Shown: in pieces, positions 43,706-53,627 of the stretch
Numbering within the stretch: the stretch's first letter is position 1
How the letters are laid out: the number at the start of each line of letters is the position of its first letter
Assembly: GCA_019753235.1 (NCBI GenBank)
Contig: JAIELF010000003.1
Span: forward strand, 171,467-235,466
Origin: a bacterium
GTDB lineage: Bacteria; Planctomycetota; Planctomycetia; Kolteriales; Kolteriaceae
Length of the DNA stretch: 64,000 nt
Reading direction: 5' to 3'
The notes under the pieces: generated by a model
Databases searched by the model: none
The model's input: the letters and a program-made list of their open reading frames with translations, nothing else
What the model was told of the DNA's origin: nothing
Program-made: the position numbers and the translations under genes

Positions 43706-44844
43706 AGGCCTGCCTCCTGTCTTGCCCAACGATCGACCTGCATCAGGTCTTCGAGCGTGGGCTTGGCCACAAACGGATGTCGAGAGAGAATCGCTTCACA
43801 CAAAGAAACGATGTCGGTAAAGCGAATCGATCGCTGGAGAAACCGCTCGACGGCGACTTCATTGGCGGCATTGAGAGCCGACCCGCTCGTCCCGCCACGA
43901 CGGATCACTTCATAACCAAGTCGGAGTGCCGGGTAACGGGCACCGTCCGGCTCGGCAAACTCCCAAGTGGACCGCTCCTTCAAGTTTAGCTTCCGACACG
44001 GTCCGGGCAATCGTTCTGGGTAGGTTAGAGCATACTGAATGGGAAGCCTCATATCGGGGGGCGAAATCTGCGCGATCACCGAACCATCCTGATACTCCAC
44101 CATCGAATGGACCATCGATTGTGGATGAATCACCACATCAATCTGGTCGGTTGACATCTGGAAAAGCCAATGAGCTTCGATCACCTCGAGCGCTTTGTTC
44201 ATCATGGTGGCCGAGTCGATCGTGATCTTGGGGCCCATGTTCCAAGTCGGATGGGCCAGTGCCTCGTCGATTGTTGCCTCGGCAAGGGTCTCGATCGGCC
44301 TGGTCCGAAACGGTCCGCCGCTGGCGGTCAGAATTACGCGAGACACTTCCTCTTTTCGGCCATTCTGCAAGCATTGCCAGAGTGCGGAATGCTCGCTGTC
44401 GATGGGCAATAGCGTGCAACCATTCCTCTGGGCAAGTTCCGTCACCAGAGGCCCGCCCACCACCAGCGTCTCTTTGTTGGCCAGCGCGACGTTCTTTCTC
44501 GCCTCGAGTGCTCGAATCGTCCCTCGCAGTCCTGCCGCCCCCACCATTGCCGCCACGACAGTATCAGCATCGGCCCGCGTCACCAATTCATCGATACCGT
44601 CCTGTCCCCAGAGGAGAATCGTCCCCGAAGGAAACGTTGCCGAGCCGACGGCATCGCGCTTGGTCTCATCGGTGATGACGACGTACGTCGGCCGAAACTC
44701 TTTGGCCTGTTGGGCCAATTCCGCCACACGCGAGTGAGCCGACAACCCGCGCACATGCAGTCGATCGGGATGCGATCGGCAAACGTCCAGCGTTTGAGTA
44801 CCGATCGACCCGGTCGAGCCGAGCAGCACGATTGGCTTCATCAT
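43687..44844 (-). CDS. dxr: 1-deoxy-D-xylulose 5-phosphate reductoisomerase
   Basis: 385 residues from ATG 44844 (an ATG ATG pair; a TTG/GTG-type extension upstream is not typical). Seen are VLLGSTGSIGTQTLDV (NADPH site), ALANKETLVVGG, the metal/substrate segments LLPIDSEHSALWQCL and TASGGPFRTR, and WNMGPKITIDSATMMNKALEVIEAHWLF. It forms 2-C-methyl-D-erythritol 4-phosphate for isoprenoids. The dxr-rseP pairing is common in bacteria. Confidence 0.97.
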   Translation of the reverse strand: MMKPIVLLGSTGSIGTQTLDVCRSHPDRLHVRGLSAHSRVAELAQQAKEFRPTYVVITDETKRDAVGSATFPSGTILLWGQDGIDELVTRADADTVVAAMVGAAGLRGTIRALEARKNVALANKETLVVGGPLVTELAQRNGCTLLPIDSEHSALWQCLQNGRKEEVSRVILTASGGPFRTRPIETLAEATIDEALAHPTWNMGPKITIDSATMMNKALEVIEAHWLFQMSTDQIDVVIHPQSMVHSMVEYQDGSVIAQISPPDMRLPIQYALTYPERLPGPCRKLNLKERSTWEFAEPDGARYPALRLGYEVIRRGGTSGSALNAANEVAVERFLQRSIRFTDIVSLCEAILSRHPFVAKPTLEDLMQVDRWARQEAGLWTPSV

Positions 44845-45033
44845 GATCGGCCCACGGCGCCCTTTGTTCCCGCGGAGCCAAGCGTTCTTGGCTCTCACCC
44901 TCACGGTAGTTTATCTTTGTGAGCCTCTCGGGCCCATCACGATCATGATCTGCTTGCATTTAGCGGATAAAACCGCGATCTTTGTAATCCGACGCATCAT
45001 TCCTCTTCCCATTCATGATTGGAGAAGCATCTC

Positions 45034-46707
45034 TTGGAGTGGGTTCAAAACTACGATCCGCTTGGTTCTCGCTTTTTGTCGACGGTGTTGGCGGCGCTGC
45101 CGATTCTGGTTTTGTTGGGGTTATTGGTCGCGGGTCTGTCGGCGGCGCGAGCGGCATGCCTGGGGTTGCTGGTCGCTTTTTTGGTGTCGATCCTCGGATT
45201 CGGCATGCCTTGGGATGCGGCATTGGCGGCGGCGGGTAATGGGGCAGCCTTCGGCCTTTTGCCGATCGGCTGGATCGTCTTCGGCGCTGTCTTTCTCTAT
45301 CACCTCACGCTTCGGACCGGGCAGTTCGAAATCATCAAGCAATCGGTGGCGGCTATCTCTCCTGATCGAAGAATCCAAGCCCTTCTCATCGCCTTCAGCT
45401 TCGGAGCGTTTATTGAAGGGGCGGCCGGTTTCGGAACACCAGTCGCCATCTCGTCGGCATTGCTCATCGGGCTAGGATTTGCACCGATGTCGGCAGCCTG
45501 TTTGGCATTGGTCGCCAATACATCACCCGTCGCCTTCGGGGCACTGGGCACGCCCATCACCACTTTGGCGAAAACGTCGCTGATCAACGAAATGAGTTTG
45601 AGCCAGATGGCAGGGCGTCAACTCCCACTCTTTTCACTCATCGTGCCCTTCTGGATTGTCGCCATGATGGCAGGCCCTCGCGGCATCATTGGTGCTTGGC
45701 CGGCGATTCTTGTTTGCGGTGGAAGCTTTGCCCTTATTCAATTTCTCACTGCCAATTTTCATGGGCCGACACTGGTCGATGTTGCTGGCGGCTTGGGATC
45801 GATGATCGCTTTGATCCTTTTTCTTCGCGTCTGGCGGCCCAAAGAAATCTGGACTTTCTCAACAGAGGATCAGAACGTCGCTCCGTCCATCCCCACCACC
45901 AGGCAAGTCGTGCGGGCTTGGATTCCTTGGGTACTCCTGTCGGCCGCCGTGTTCACTTGGGGTTGGCCCGACGTGAAACAGACGCTCAACGGTGGAGCTG
46001 CTGGCCATCCGAATTTCCTCGCCGGTGTCGGTAGCATGACATTCTCTGTCCCGAAGCTCGACGGGCGAATCTATCGGCAAGCGCCGGTCGCGCGTCTGGT
46101 GGATGAGACTGGTCGATCCCAATCGGCGGAGGTTGCCGAGTATATTTTTCCGTGGCTCAGCGCCACCGGGACGAGCATCTTTCTCGCGTCGATTCTGAGT
46201 GCGATTTGGCTGGGGATCGGTTGGAGAGATTTCTGGAGCCAATTCTTTTCGACCCTCTTCCAAATTCGTGAGGCGCTGGTCACGATCTCGCTCATGTTGG
46301 CGTTGGCATTCGTGACCAAATTCTCGGGAGCCGATGCGACGCTGGGCTTGGCGTTCACGCATTCCGGCTGGTTGTATCCTTTTTTTGCACCGCTACTCGG
46401 TTGGCTGGGGGTGGCGCTGACGGGAAGCGACACCAGTTCCAATGCTCTTTTCGGCAGCCTTCAACGGATCACGGCCGAGCAACTTCAATTGAACCCGACG
46501 CTGATTGTTGCTTCCAACAGCACCGGTGGTGTGATGGGTAAGATGATCGATGCGCAGAGCATCGTGGTAGCGGCGGTCGCCACCAAGCAGCACGGCAGCG
46601 AAGGGAGAATCCTGCTGCGCGTGCTTCCTCACAGCTTGGCCTTGGCGTTTTTGGTGGGCCTGCTCACGCTGGCACAGGCATATCCACTTTCGTGGATGGT
46701 ACCTTGA
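45034..46707 (+). CDS. lctP: L-lactate permease family transporter
   Basis: 557 residues from TTG 45034 (GGAG 9 nt upstream; an earlier in-frame TTG at 45019 lacks a site). It starts EWVQNYDPLGS, as in LctP. About 12-14 membrane helices are visible, with FGAFIEGAAGFGTPVAISSALLIGLGF, NTSPVAFGALGTPI and GWLGVALTGSDTSSNALFGSLQ, the signature blocks of lactate/glycolate permeases. It imports lactate or glycolate with protons. It is convergent with the ceramidase-like gene, 12 bp away. Confidence 0.93.
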   Translation: MEWVQNYDPLGSRFLSTVLAALPILVLLGLLVAGLSAARAACLGLLVAFLVSILGFGMPWDAALAAAGNGAAFGLLPIGWIVFGAVFLYHLTLRTGQFEIIKQSVAAISPDRRIQALLIAFSFGAFIEGAAGFGTPVAISSALLIGLGFAPMSAACLALVANTSPVAFGALGTPITTLAKTSLINEMSLSQMAGRQLPLFSLIVPFWIVAMMAGPRGIIGAWPAILVCGGSFALIQFLTANFHGPTLVDVAGGLGSMIALILFLRVWRPKEIWTFSTEDQNVAPSIPTTRQVVRAWIPWVLLSAAVFTWGWPDVKQTLNGGAAGHPNFLAGVGSMTFSVPKLDGRIYRQAPVARLVDETGRSQSAEVAEYIFPWLSATGTSIFLASILSAIWLGIGWRDFWSQFFSTLFQIREALVTISLMLALAFVTKFSGADATLGLAFTHSGWLYPFFAPLLGWLGVALTGSDTSSNALFGSLQRITAEQLQLNPTLIVASNSTGGVMGKMIDAQSIVVAAVATKQHGSEGRILLRVLPHSLALAFLVGLLTLAQAYPLSWMVP

Positions 46708-46719
46708 AGTCAGAGACGA

Positions 46720-48126
46720 CTACTTGCCGGCTTGCTGAACCGCTTTCTCCAGCGATTGATAGATGATGGGGGCAACTTCGGGCCCGCAACTATTGATCTC
46801 GCCGTATTGCCGATCTTTTCGACCATAGGCAAAAGGGGGAACCATATCGAACTGCCGTTTGGGAATGATATAACCGACCTCGTCGTTCGATAGACCAATG
46901 AGCAGAATCTTCTTGCCCGGCAGAATATCAACGACGGGCTTCTCAAGAGGCGCGTCGGGAAAATCGACGTTGGGCTCGACGGGCTCTTGGAACTTGCCGT
47001 AGATCGATTCGGGGTAGGCTTCGCCGGGGATGCCGGCAATATGAAGGTCACCCATGCGGATATAAGCGACTTCGGTATCGAGGGCAGCCCGTTTCGAAAG
47101 ATCGGTTCGAACATCGAGCAGTTTCATTTCCTTGGCCCAGGGATCTCCCGACCAGACGAACGCTTCACGCAGAATCGTCTTGGACCGATAGCCCAGCTTG
47201 TAGCCTTGGTTATCCATCGGGATGAAACAGTGAACGCTGCTGACGTTGATAGGGCTCATCTTGATCGGCTCGGCCGACTCGATCGCTTCAATAGTGCTCT
47301 TCGCGAGTTTGTTTCCGTAGACCTCAGCATACTCGAAGTTGCCGTCTTCCAGTTCTTTGCCATCGTCGGTTTTGATCCGACTCGGGAGAGCCATCAACCC
47401 GCCGACGGGCCCCGAAAAGGCACCGGCCGGGCACTGATACCTCTCTTCGAGAACCTTGATCGCGAAGTAGTTGAAGTCTGCGGTGAGATATTGATTCTTC
47501 TCCGCGAGCGATTCGGGATGGCAATTCTGCTGCAGCAGCACGGCGACGTTCTTCCCATCCGCTTTACTCTTAAACTTCAAGACGCGAAGGTTCCCATCTT
47601 TGGCCAGCGGAAGACGGCTGTCGCGAAGGAGTTCTTCGTTGTTGACGGTGCCGTAAACCGCATCGACCGGGACGGCAAGCTTATCTGCCTCTTCGATCGC
47701 TTTGGCCGTCTGAGCCACGATCAATTCGATGTAATCGGGATCGACGCCACTTTTGAGGATTCTCTCTCCCCACATGCCGATCACATCAGGCGCTTCATGG
47801 ACATGCGTGCTGGCGACCAGCACGTAGTTATAACCTTCCAGCCTGGATCGAATCTGTCGCACGGTGGGGTACTGAACACCAACTAGATCGAGAATGGCCA
47901 TCGCGACACGCGCGTTCCCAGTCTTAAAGACGTAGGCGCGAGCAAAGAGTTTATCGTGCACACCGATGGCCGGTCGACCCATGCCGTAACCCGCGATCCA
48001 AACCGCTTTGCCAGCGGGATCAACCTTTGGCGTGATGTCGGCTTTCGCGAAACCAACGGAAAGAACTTCATCCGCCAGCGACATCGAACCCACCGCCAGC
48101 AATCCAATCCAAGCCCAACAACGCAT
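46720..48126 (-). CDS. Second neutral-ceramidase-like exported enzyme
   Basis: 468 residues from ATG 48126 (AAGGGGAA upstream), with a signal peptide (MRCWAWIGLLAVGSMSLA). Motifs are FAKADITPKVDPAGKAVWIAGYG, VASTHVHEAPDVIGMWG, VAVLLQQNCHPESL and AYIRMGDLHIAGIPGEAYPESIYGKF. The histidines match the zinc ligands, but SHTHHG is here STHVHEA, so its specificity probably differs from the enzyme at 17782. It is short against classic ceramidases, with no C-terminal Ig-like domain. Substrate unknown. Confidence 0.8.
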   Translation of the reverse strand: MRCWAWIGLLAVGSMSLADEVLSVGFAKADITPKVDPAGKAVWIAGYGMGRPAIGVHDKLFARAYVFKTGNARVAMAILDLVGVQYPTVRQIRSRLEGYNYVLVASTHVHEAPDVIGMWGERILKSGVDPDYIELIVAQTAKAIEEADKLAVPVDAVYGTVNNEELLRDSRLPLAKDGNLRVLKFKSKADGKNVAVLLQQNCHPESLAEKNQYLTADFNYFAIKVLEERYQCPAGAFSGPVGGLMALPSRIKTDDGKELEDGNFEYAEVYGNKLAKSTIEAIESAEPIKMSPINVSSVHCFIPMDNQGYKLGYRSKTILREAFVWSGDPWAKEMKLLDVRTDLSKRAALDTEVAYIRMGDLHIAGIPGEAYPESIYGKFQEPVEPNVDFPDAPLEKPVVDILPGKKILLIGLSNDEVGYIIPKRQFDMVPPFAYGRKDRQYGEINSCGPEVAPIIYQSLEKAVQQAGK

Positions 48127-48378
48127 GATGTTCCCCTTCGGTCGTACCCCCACACCACGGGTCCCAAGAGACCATCCCATCGTGGCAAGAGAATCTCGAT
48201 GATGAATGACAATACCTTCCCGCTCGATTCGATGTTTCATTCTACGGAGCGAGGCAGGCTTGTTCCGGTCCGACCTTAACCCCGAGAGAATCCACTCGTC
48301 TATGTGCAAAGAAAATGCCGTGCGCCATCCGTCAAACCGGGCCGATTCTTTTGAATATCAAGCTTTTCGGCAAGAAAA

Positions 48379-49296
48379 TCAAAGATTGCCGGCGGAGGTA
48401 TGGCGGGCCAGATCGGCGATCATCGCCTGCGTGGCGTCGCGAACGGACTCCTTCCAACTCTCCGCGGAATGTTTCTCGCTTTGGTAAGCAAAGATGATTC
48501 CGCGTGAGTTGTTGACGACGGCGCCCAAGCCACGATCGTCGAACGCATCGCGAAGGTCCGCCGCCGAGCCTCCCTGTGCACCATAACCAGGCAACAAGAT
48601 GGGCGTATGAGGCATCGCATCGCGAAAGGTACGAAGTTCCGCACGATGAGTTGCTCCGACGACCGCACCGACGTCGCCGAAACCAAGCTCGCCCGCCGAA
48701 CTTGCCGACCAGTCCTCCACCCAAGAGCCGATTCGCGAGGAGATGGTCTGTCCCCCCTGGACCTCCATCTGCAAGTCGGCCGAGCCAGGATTCGATGTCC
48801 GGACCAGAACGAAAACACCTGTTCGATGTTGACGAGCGCTTTTCAAGAAGGGCTCGATCGTCTCTCGGCCCAGAAACGGATTGACCGTGAGAGCATCGGC
48901 AATGGGCGCCGTTTCACCCGGCAAGGGGGCGAGGTATGCCTCCGCATAAGCGTCAGCGGTCGAGCCGATGTCGCCTCGCTTCGCATCCATCACCACCACC
49001 AATCCAAGGCTCGATGCATGCCGAGCCAGCGACCATAACACTTGGACCCCCGCAGGACCAACTGCTTCAAAGAATGCCGACTGAAACTTGACCGCGGGAA
49101 CAAGGTCCGCCGTCGTATCAAGAATCGCAAGGCCAAACTGATGATAAGCCTCGGCCACGGAGTCGGCCGACAGGGGACTTCCTCTATTCTCTTTGATGCT
49201 CGTCGGAAGAGAGGCCCAACGGGGATCGATCCCAACCATGGTCGGTGTTCGCTTCCCGATCACGGCTTGCATCAAACGTTGGCCAAACGATTTCAC
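48379..49296 (-). CDS. pyrF: Orotidine 5'-phosphate decarboxylase (long, type 2)
   Basis: 305 residues; the GTG start overlaps the preceding stop by 4 bp. The catalytic segment is VVMDAKRGDIGSTA (Asp104, Lys106, Asp109), with PAVKFQSAFFE before it, and later FVLVRTSNPGSADLQ and ILLPGYGAQGG. The length fits the subfamily of about 280-310 residues found in myxobacteria, mycobacteria and planctomycetes. It makes UMP from OMP. It is co-translated with the sugar-isomerase-like gene, with no other pyr gene near. Confidence 0.93.
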   Translation of the reverse strand: MKSFGQRLMQAVIGKRTPTMVGIDPRWASLPTSIKENRGSPLSADSVAEAYHQFGLAILDTTADLVPAVKFQSAFFEAVGPAGVQVLWSLARHASSLGLVVVMDAKRGDIGSTADAYAEAYLAPLPGETAPIADALTVNPFLGRETIEPFLKSARQHRTGVFVLVRTSNPGSADLQMEVQGGQTISSRIGSWVEDWSASSAGELGFGDVGAVVGATHRAELRTFRDAMPHTPILLPGYGAQGGSAADLRDAFDDRGLGAVVNNSRGIIFAYQSEKHSAESWKESVRDATQAMIADLARHTSAGNL

Positions 49297-50123
49297 GAAC
49301 GACCTCCCAGCGACGATTCAATCCGACGCATGTACTCGATACTCTCCCGCGCGATGGTGACAGGATCAGGCTTGTAATCGAATACCTCGACCGACACCCA
49401 GCGATCGTAACCGGTATCGCCAAGGGCTTGAAAGATGGGAGTGAAATCGACATCTCCCATGCCGGGACCACGTAGGTTGGGATCGTTGGCGTGAAAGTGG
49501 CCCGTATGATCGCGATGTTTCGCGATGATGGCGGGGATGGACATAGACTCGGCACTCATTGCCTTAACATCGAGATGAACGCATACGTTCGCATGATCGA
49601 CCATATGCATGAGTTGTTCTGCCTGGTCGGCCGTGTTGAGAAAGTTGGTCTCCGCGGTCGAGAGAGGTTCGAGACAAAAGAGAACATCGTGTTCTTCCAG
49701 TGCCGGCGTAAACCGTCGTATCGTCTCCGCGGTCCATTCCATCGCATCGCGAGGCGAAACGCCGGGCAAGATTTTCCGAGCCCCCGGCGAACCAAACACC
49801 ATGACTCGTCCACCAATCTTGCCGCACAGCTCTACTTGCTGCGCGAGGTAATCGGCCGTGCGGTCGCGGACGGCTTGGTCGGGATGGTTGATGTGAAAGC
49901 CTTCGACCTTCGCAAGTAGCCAATGCAAGCCGACGACTTCAACGCCCGCCGACCGAGCCTCCGAGCGAATCTCGTTGATCTGATCGGGGAGGATGTCGGT
50001 CACCAACGGAGCCAGCGTGAATGGAGCGATCTCGATGCCGGTATAGCCTAGCCGGGCGATCTCCCGACAGGTATCGCCGAACGACCAACCTTCAAAGAGC
50101 TCGTTACAGATCGCGTACTTCAT
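49293..50123 (-). CDS. Sugar phosphate isomerase/epimerase-like TIM barrel
   Basis: 276 residues from ATG 50123. It starts MKYAICNELFEGWSFGDTCREIARLGYTGIEIAPF, then VVGLHWLLAKVEGFHIN, RVMVFGSPGARKI, VLFCLEPLSTAETNFLNT and GHFHANDPNLRGPGMGDVDF, the xylose isomerase-like (AP endonuclease 2 superfamily) pattern with the usual metal Glu, His and Asp residues. The exact substrate is unknown. It probably shares a transcript with pyrF. An in-frame region further upstream is unlikely to be coding. Confidence 0.85.
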   Translation of the reverse strand: MKYAICNELFEGWSFGDTCREIARLGYTGIEIAPFTLAPLVTDILPDQINEIRSEARSAGVEVVGLHWLLAKVEGFHINHPDQAVRDRTADYLAQQVELCGKIGGRVMVFGSPGARKILPGVSPRDAMEWTAETIRRFTPALEEHDVLFCLEPLSTAETNFLNTADQAEQLMHMVDHANVCVHLDVKAMSAESMSIPAIIAKHRDHTGHFHANDPNLRGPGMGDVDFTPIFQALGDTGYDRWVSVEVFDYKPDPVTIARESIEYMRRIESSLGGRS

Positions 50124-50283
50124 GAGATACTCGCGTCCCTGAATGAAATATCGGCCAAAGCCTTGCCTACATTTGGGCCGGCGGCCCTGTGAAAACGTTC
50201 TATGGATGTCTCGGAGGGTGGGGTGAGCGGTCGCGTGAACGATGCGGAATCGACACGAAGCCGAGAGGAACGTTGAGAGGAGT

Positions 50284-51621
50284 TTACTCGTGGCGAAGAG
50301 CGTCGATGGGATCCATGTGGGCCGCTCGGCGTGCCGGGTACATGCCGAAGAATAGGCCGACAAACACCGCGATTGCCAGTGAGACAATGATCGACCAGAG
50401 AGCCACGCGCGGCTCGAGGTTTTGCACCGATTCAGGCAGCGTCCGGTAGACCTCTGGAAAGAGAACTTTGCCTGACCACTGTAAACTTCGCACGACGGGA
50501 CCGCACATCAGCCCAATCACGATTCCCAGGACTCCCCCCGTCATGGTGAGGACGACCGTCTCGCTGAGAAACTGCCATTGAATATGCGATCGCTTCGCGC
50601 CCAGGGCTCGACGAATGCCGATCTCGCGAGTTCGCTCGGTGACGGTTGCCAGCATGATATTCATGATGCCAATCCCGCCGACCAGAAGCGAAATCCCGGC
50701 GATCACGACCAAGAGCATCGTGAACATCATGCGGAGAGTTTCCGCTTGCCGAAGAAGCTCTTTGGGGACAACGATCGCGTAATCGGGGAAACGATGGTAC
50801 TGCTTGAGCATCTGTCCAATTAGAGATGCGGTGCTATCAACGTCTTCAATCGATTCTACTTTGACCGTGATCTGATGAAGTTCGACCTTTTCCGAGCTGC
50901 GCGAGCCCGTGCGAGCCAGAACAAACGTGTCGCCGATGCGCCACTGAAACGTTCGCAAGGGAATGTAAACGTCGAGATTGAAATCTTGGGCCGATAGGCT
51001 GCCGCCGATCCCTGCCGACGGATTGCGAAACTGCATGGTTCCGACGACGACATAGAACTCGCGACCGACCTGAACCGACTTACCCACGGGGTCTTCAAAT
51101 GGGAAAAGGCTCCGCGCGGTCTCCTCGCCGAGCACACAAATATTGTCAGCCTGTGCCCCGTCGCGATCTTCGACAAAGCGCCCACGATCGACGATGAGCT
51201 GATTCATCTCAGCGTACTCGGGTGTGCAGCCGACCAACCGAGCATCGACCACACGCTCGCCAAAATTGACGTTTTGACGAACCTCTTTCATCGGGACGGC
51301 ATCGGTGATCGCGGGAACTGTTTCCATGATTCGTTTGTAATCGTCTCGCAAAAGTCCGTAAGCAAAAACGAAACTACCGGCATCGCCCGGAGGAAGAGGA
51401 ATCGTCGGTTTGGTGCTTCGAATAATGATGCTGGTCGCGCCGAGGCTCTTAATCTGCTGCTGCGCCTGGTAGCTGATCCCTTCGCCCATCGCGACCAGCC
51501 AGATCACCGCGGTGACGCCGATCAAGATCCCCAACACCGTGAGAGCCGAGCGTAGCTTGTGCAGTAGAACGCTTTTAATGCCGAGATGAAAAGTCTGCAC
51601 GAAAGCGCGCGGCGAAATCAT
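50284..51621 (-). CDS. MacB-type ABC transporter permease without ATPase domain
   Basis: 445 residues. N-terminal TIKSVLLHKLRSALTVLGILIGVTAV-type MacB/FtsX helix, a periplasmic domain of about 220 residues (about 50-290) and three C-terminal helices with GGIGIMNIMLATVTERTREIGIRRALGAKR, the classic FtsX-family motif. Full-length MacB has an N-terminal ATPase; here it is missing, as in the split LolCE/YknZ types. It directly follows the adaptor gene (51670-53418) and lies after the TolC-like gene, so it is the permease of that exporter. Confidence 0.88.
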   Translation of the reverse strand: MISPRAFVQTFHLGIKSVLLHKLRSALTVLGILIGVTAVIWLVAMGEGISYQAQQQIKSLGATSIIIRSTKPTIPLPPGDAGSFVFAYGLLRDDYKRIMETVPAITDAVPMKEVRQNVNFGERVVDARLVGCTPEYAEMNQLIVDRGRFVEDRDGAQADNICVLGEETARSLFPFEDPVGKSVQVGREFYVVVGTMQFRNPSAGIGGSLSAQDFNLDVYIPLRTFQWRIGDTFVLARTGSRSSEKVELHQITVKVESIEDVDSTASLIGQMLKQYHRFPDYAIVVPKELLRQAETLRMMFTMLLVVIAGISLLVGGIGIMNIMLATVTERTREIGIRRALGAKRSHIQWQFLSETVVLTMTGGVLGIVIGLMCGPVVRSLQWSGKVLFPEVYRTLPESVQNLEPRVALWSIIVSLAIAVFVGLFFGMYPARRAAHMDPIDALRHE

Positions 51622-51669
51622 GCCTTCATCTCTCTTCGATCTGGGAGATCTGATTCCAACAATGCTGCG

Positions 51670-53418
51670 TCACGGCGAGGAGGCTGGCTTATCTACCGTT
51701 GCCGGCAACGTAGGTTTCTCCGAAGGATTATCCGGCTGATCCCCGCCACCGCCGGCTTCTTCCTTTTGGTCCGTCGTCGCTTTCCGGTCCAACTTCTTTG
51801 CTGTCGGGGCGGCATCGTTGGGTTTATCGGCGTCGGCTGTTTCGCTGGTAGTATCGGCCGTGACCTCGGGGGTGGTTTTCTTCTCGCTCATGGGACCGGT
51901 TGGCTTGTCTGTCGGCTGAGCTGACTCGCTTTGCCGGGCTCGCTTGCGTTGATCCTTCTGCATTTTCAGGAGAGACTGTTCGCCCCGTTCCTTCGCTTCG
52001 ACGACACACGCTCGTGGATTCAGAATGACCTCATCACCCTTTTGAAGACCTTCCTTGATTTCAAGGAAGCTGGTGTTGGCCGCCCCGAGAACGACCTTTT
52101 GCCGAGCGATTCCGTCCGCTTTTTTGACGTAGCAAACGTTGTCAACGCCCTCTTGTACGACCGCCATCAGCGGGACGAGCAGGGCGTCGGCAATCTCTCG
52201 AATGAGAATCTCGACCTCCGCGGTCATGCCCGGCTTGAGAATCGCCCCCGGCGGGATGCTTTCGATACTGACCTTCGCGGCATACTCTTTGACATCGGAC
52301 GAGAACCAGTTGCCCGGCTCAGGCTGATTGTTGACGAACTTGACGACACCGGAGAGTTCTTTACCTCGGATGCGAATGATGGCGGGCATGCCACTTCGGA
52401 TTTTGTCGATCTTGGTTTCGTGGATCAACGTGTTCACTTGCATGCGCGAGAGGTCCGGCAACTGAATGATGCTCTGCATCTCACGGACCTGAGCCCCTTC
52501 TTCAATGACCGAGGCCCCATCTCGGCCACCTCGTCCTTCGCGCGGGGTGGCATAGACAACCATTCCATCTTGAGGCGCTTTAATCACGCACTTTTCTAAT
52601 TGCACTTGAAGCTCATCGAGCTTGAATTTCTCGAGCTCGGCCGCCGCCTTCGACGCCGCGAACGTCGCCTCAGCCGCGCTTTGCTTGCTGCGCAGCTCTT
52701 TTGTCATCTTTGGACGAGTATACTCCGCGAGGACTTGTCTGGCGGTCAACATAGTGTTGAGGTCAAGTTTTGCCCGTTCAACGCCAAAGAGACTGGCCTC
52801 GAGTTGCAATCGGGTGATGTATCCCTTGCGAAACATTCGTTCGTTGTGGGCCGACAGGTTCTCGGCACTTTTGAGATTCTCTTTGGCAATGACAATGTTG
52901 GCGTCGGCCGTCTGTTGCTCTTTGACGAAGGTTCCGTCTTCGTACTCCTTGACGGAGATGGCGGCGACGGCCATGTCCGCCTCCCCGCGGATGAGTTCGG
53001 CATTGGCCTTTTCGTAGACGATCCGCTGCTGAGTGATCTCCTCTTGCACGGCCGTCGAATTCAGCCGGACGACGACATCCCCTTTTTTGACTTCAGCGCC
53101 AAGCGGGGCGATCCAAAGGATCTGGCTGCCGCCGTCAACTTCGCACTTCAAATCGACGTTCGAGGCGCTTTCGACATTCCCGTCATCGTTAACAGTGACA
53201 CGCATCAGACCTCGACGAGCAACATCGGTCTGAAAGTCGGCAAAAAAGATCGGCACTGGCTTCTTCCCGAGAAAACCAGCCGCCCGAGCCACCCAGCCCA
53301 CAAGTCCGAGTCCAACCATCAGCGAGAGGATGACCCCCCATCGCCAGCGTCGGGGTTTGGCAGGGGATTTGACCGGAACTGGATTGGCGGCGATCATCGG
53401 TTCAAGCGTTGCCGTCAT
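51670..53418 (-). CDS. Periplasmic adaptor (membrane fusion protein, HlyD/MacA type)
   Basis: 582 residues. Membrane anchor near 27-46 (WGVILSLMVGLGLVGWVA). The first half-lipoyl/barrel strand has VDLKCEVDGGSQILWIAPLGAEVKKGDVVVRL. A coiled-coil hairpin follows (about 110-275), then KCVIKAPQDGMVVYATPR (second half-lipoyl), the beta-barrel region and a low-complexity C-terminal tail (about 490-582, rich in Lys, Thr, Pro, Asp) that is unusual for the family. It bridges the permease and the TolC-like protein. Confidence 0.88.
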   Translation of the reverse strand: MTATLEPMIAANPVPVKSPAKPRRWRWGVILSLMVGLGLVGWVARAAGFLGKKPVPIFFADFQTDVARRGLMRVTVNDDGNVESASNVDLKCEVDGGSQILWIAPLGAEVKKGDVVVRLNSTAVQEEITQQRIVYEKANAELIRGEADMAVAAISVKEYEDGTFVKEQQTADANIVIAKENLKSAENLSAHNERMFRKGYITRLQLEASLFGVERAKLDLNTMLTARQVLAEYTRPKMTKELRSKQSAAEATFAASKAAAELEKFKLDELQVQLEKCVIKAPQDGMVVYATPREGRGGRDGASVIEEGAQVREMQSIIQLPDLSRMQVNTLIHETKIDKIRSGMPAIIRIRGKELSGVVKFVNNQPEPGNWFSSDVKEYAAKVSIESIPPGAILKPGMTAEVEILIREIADALLVPLMAVVQEGVDNVCYVKKADGIARQKVVLGAANTSFLEIKEGLQKGDEVILNPRACVVEAKERGEQSLLKMQKDQRKRARQSESAQPTDKPTGPMSEKKTTPEVTADTTSETADADKPNDAAPTAKKLDRKATTDQKEEAGGGGDQPDNPSEKPTLPATVDKPASSP

Positions 53419-53627
53419 CAGTGCAGGACCCTCGGAGGAATATCAAGGGGGAAGGGCGATGAAAATCTTTTGATCCCCATCCTCTAGTGTATGTTCGACC
53501 GATCGCCTTACCTACAGATGTTCGGAAAACATCGGCCGTTTGCTTGGTGATATCCCATCACTCATCCTTTTGAGCATGGCGATTTGCGTGATTCTCTCTG
53601 CCCTGGGGGCTGTCTCGTTTCAAGAGG

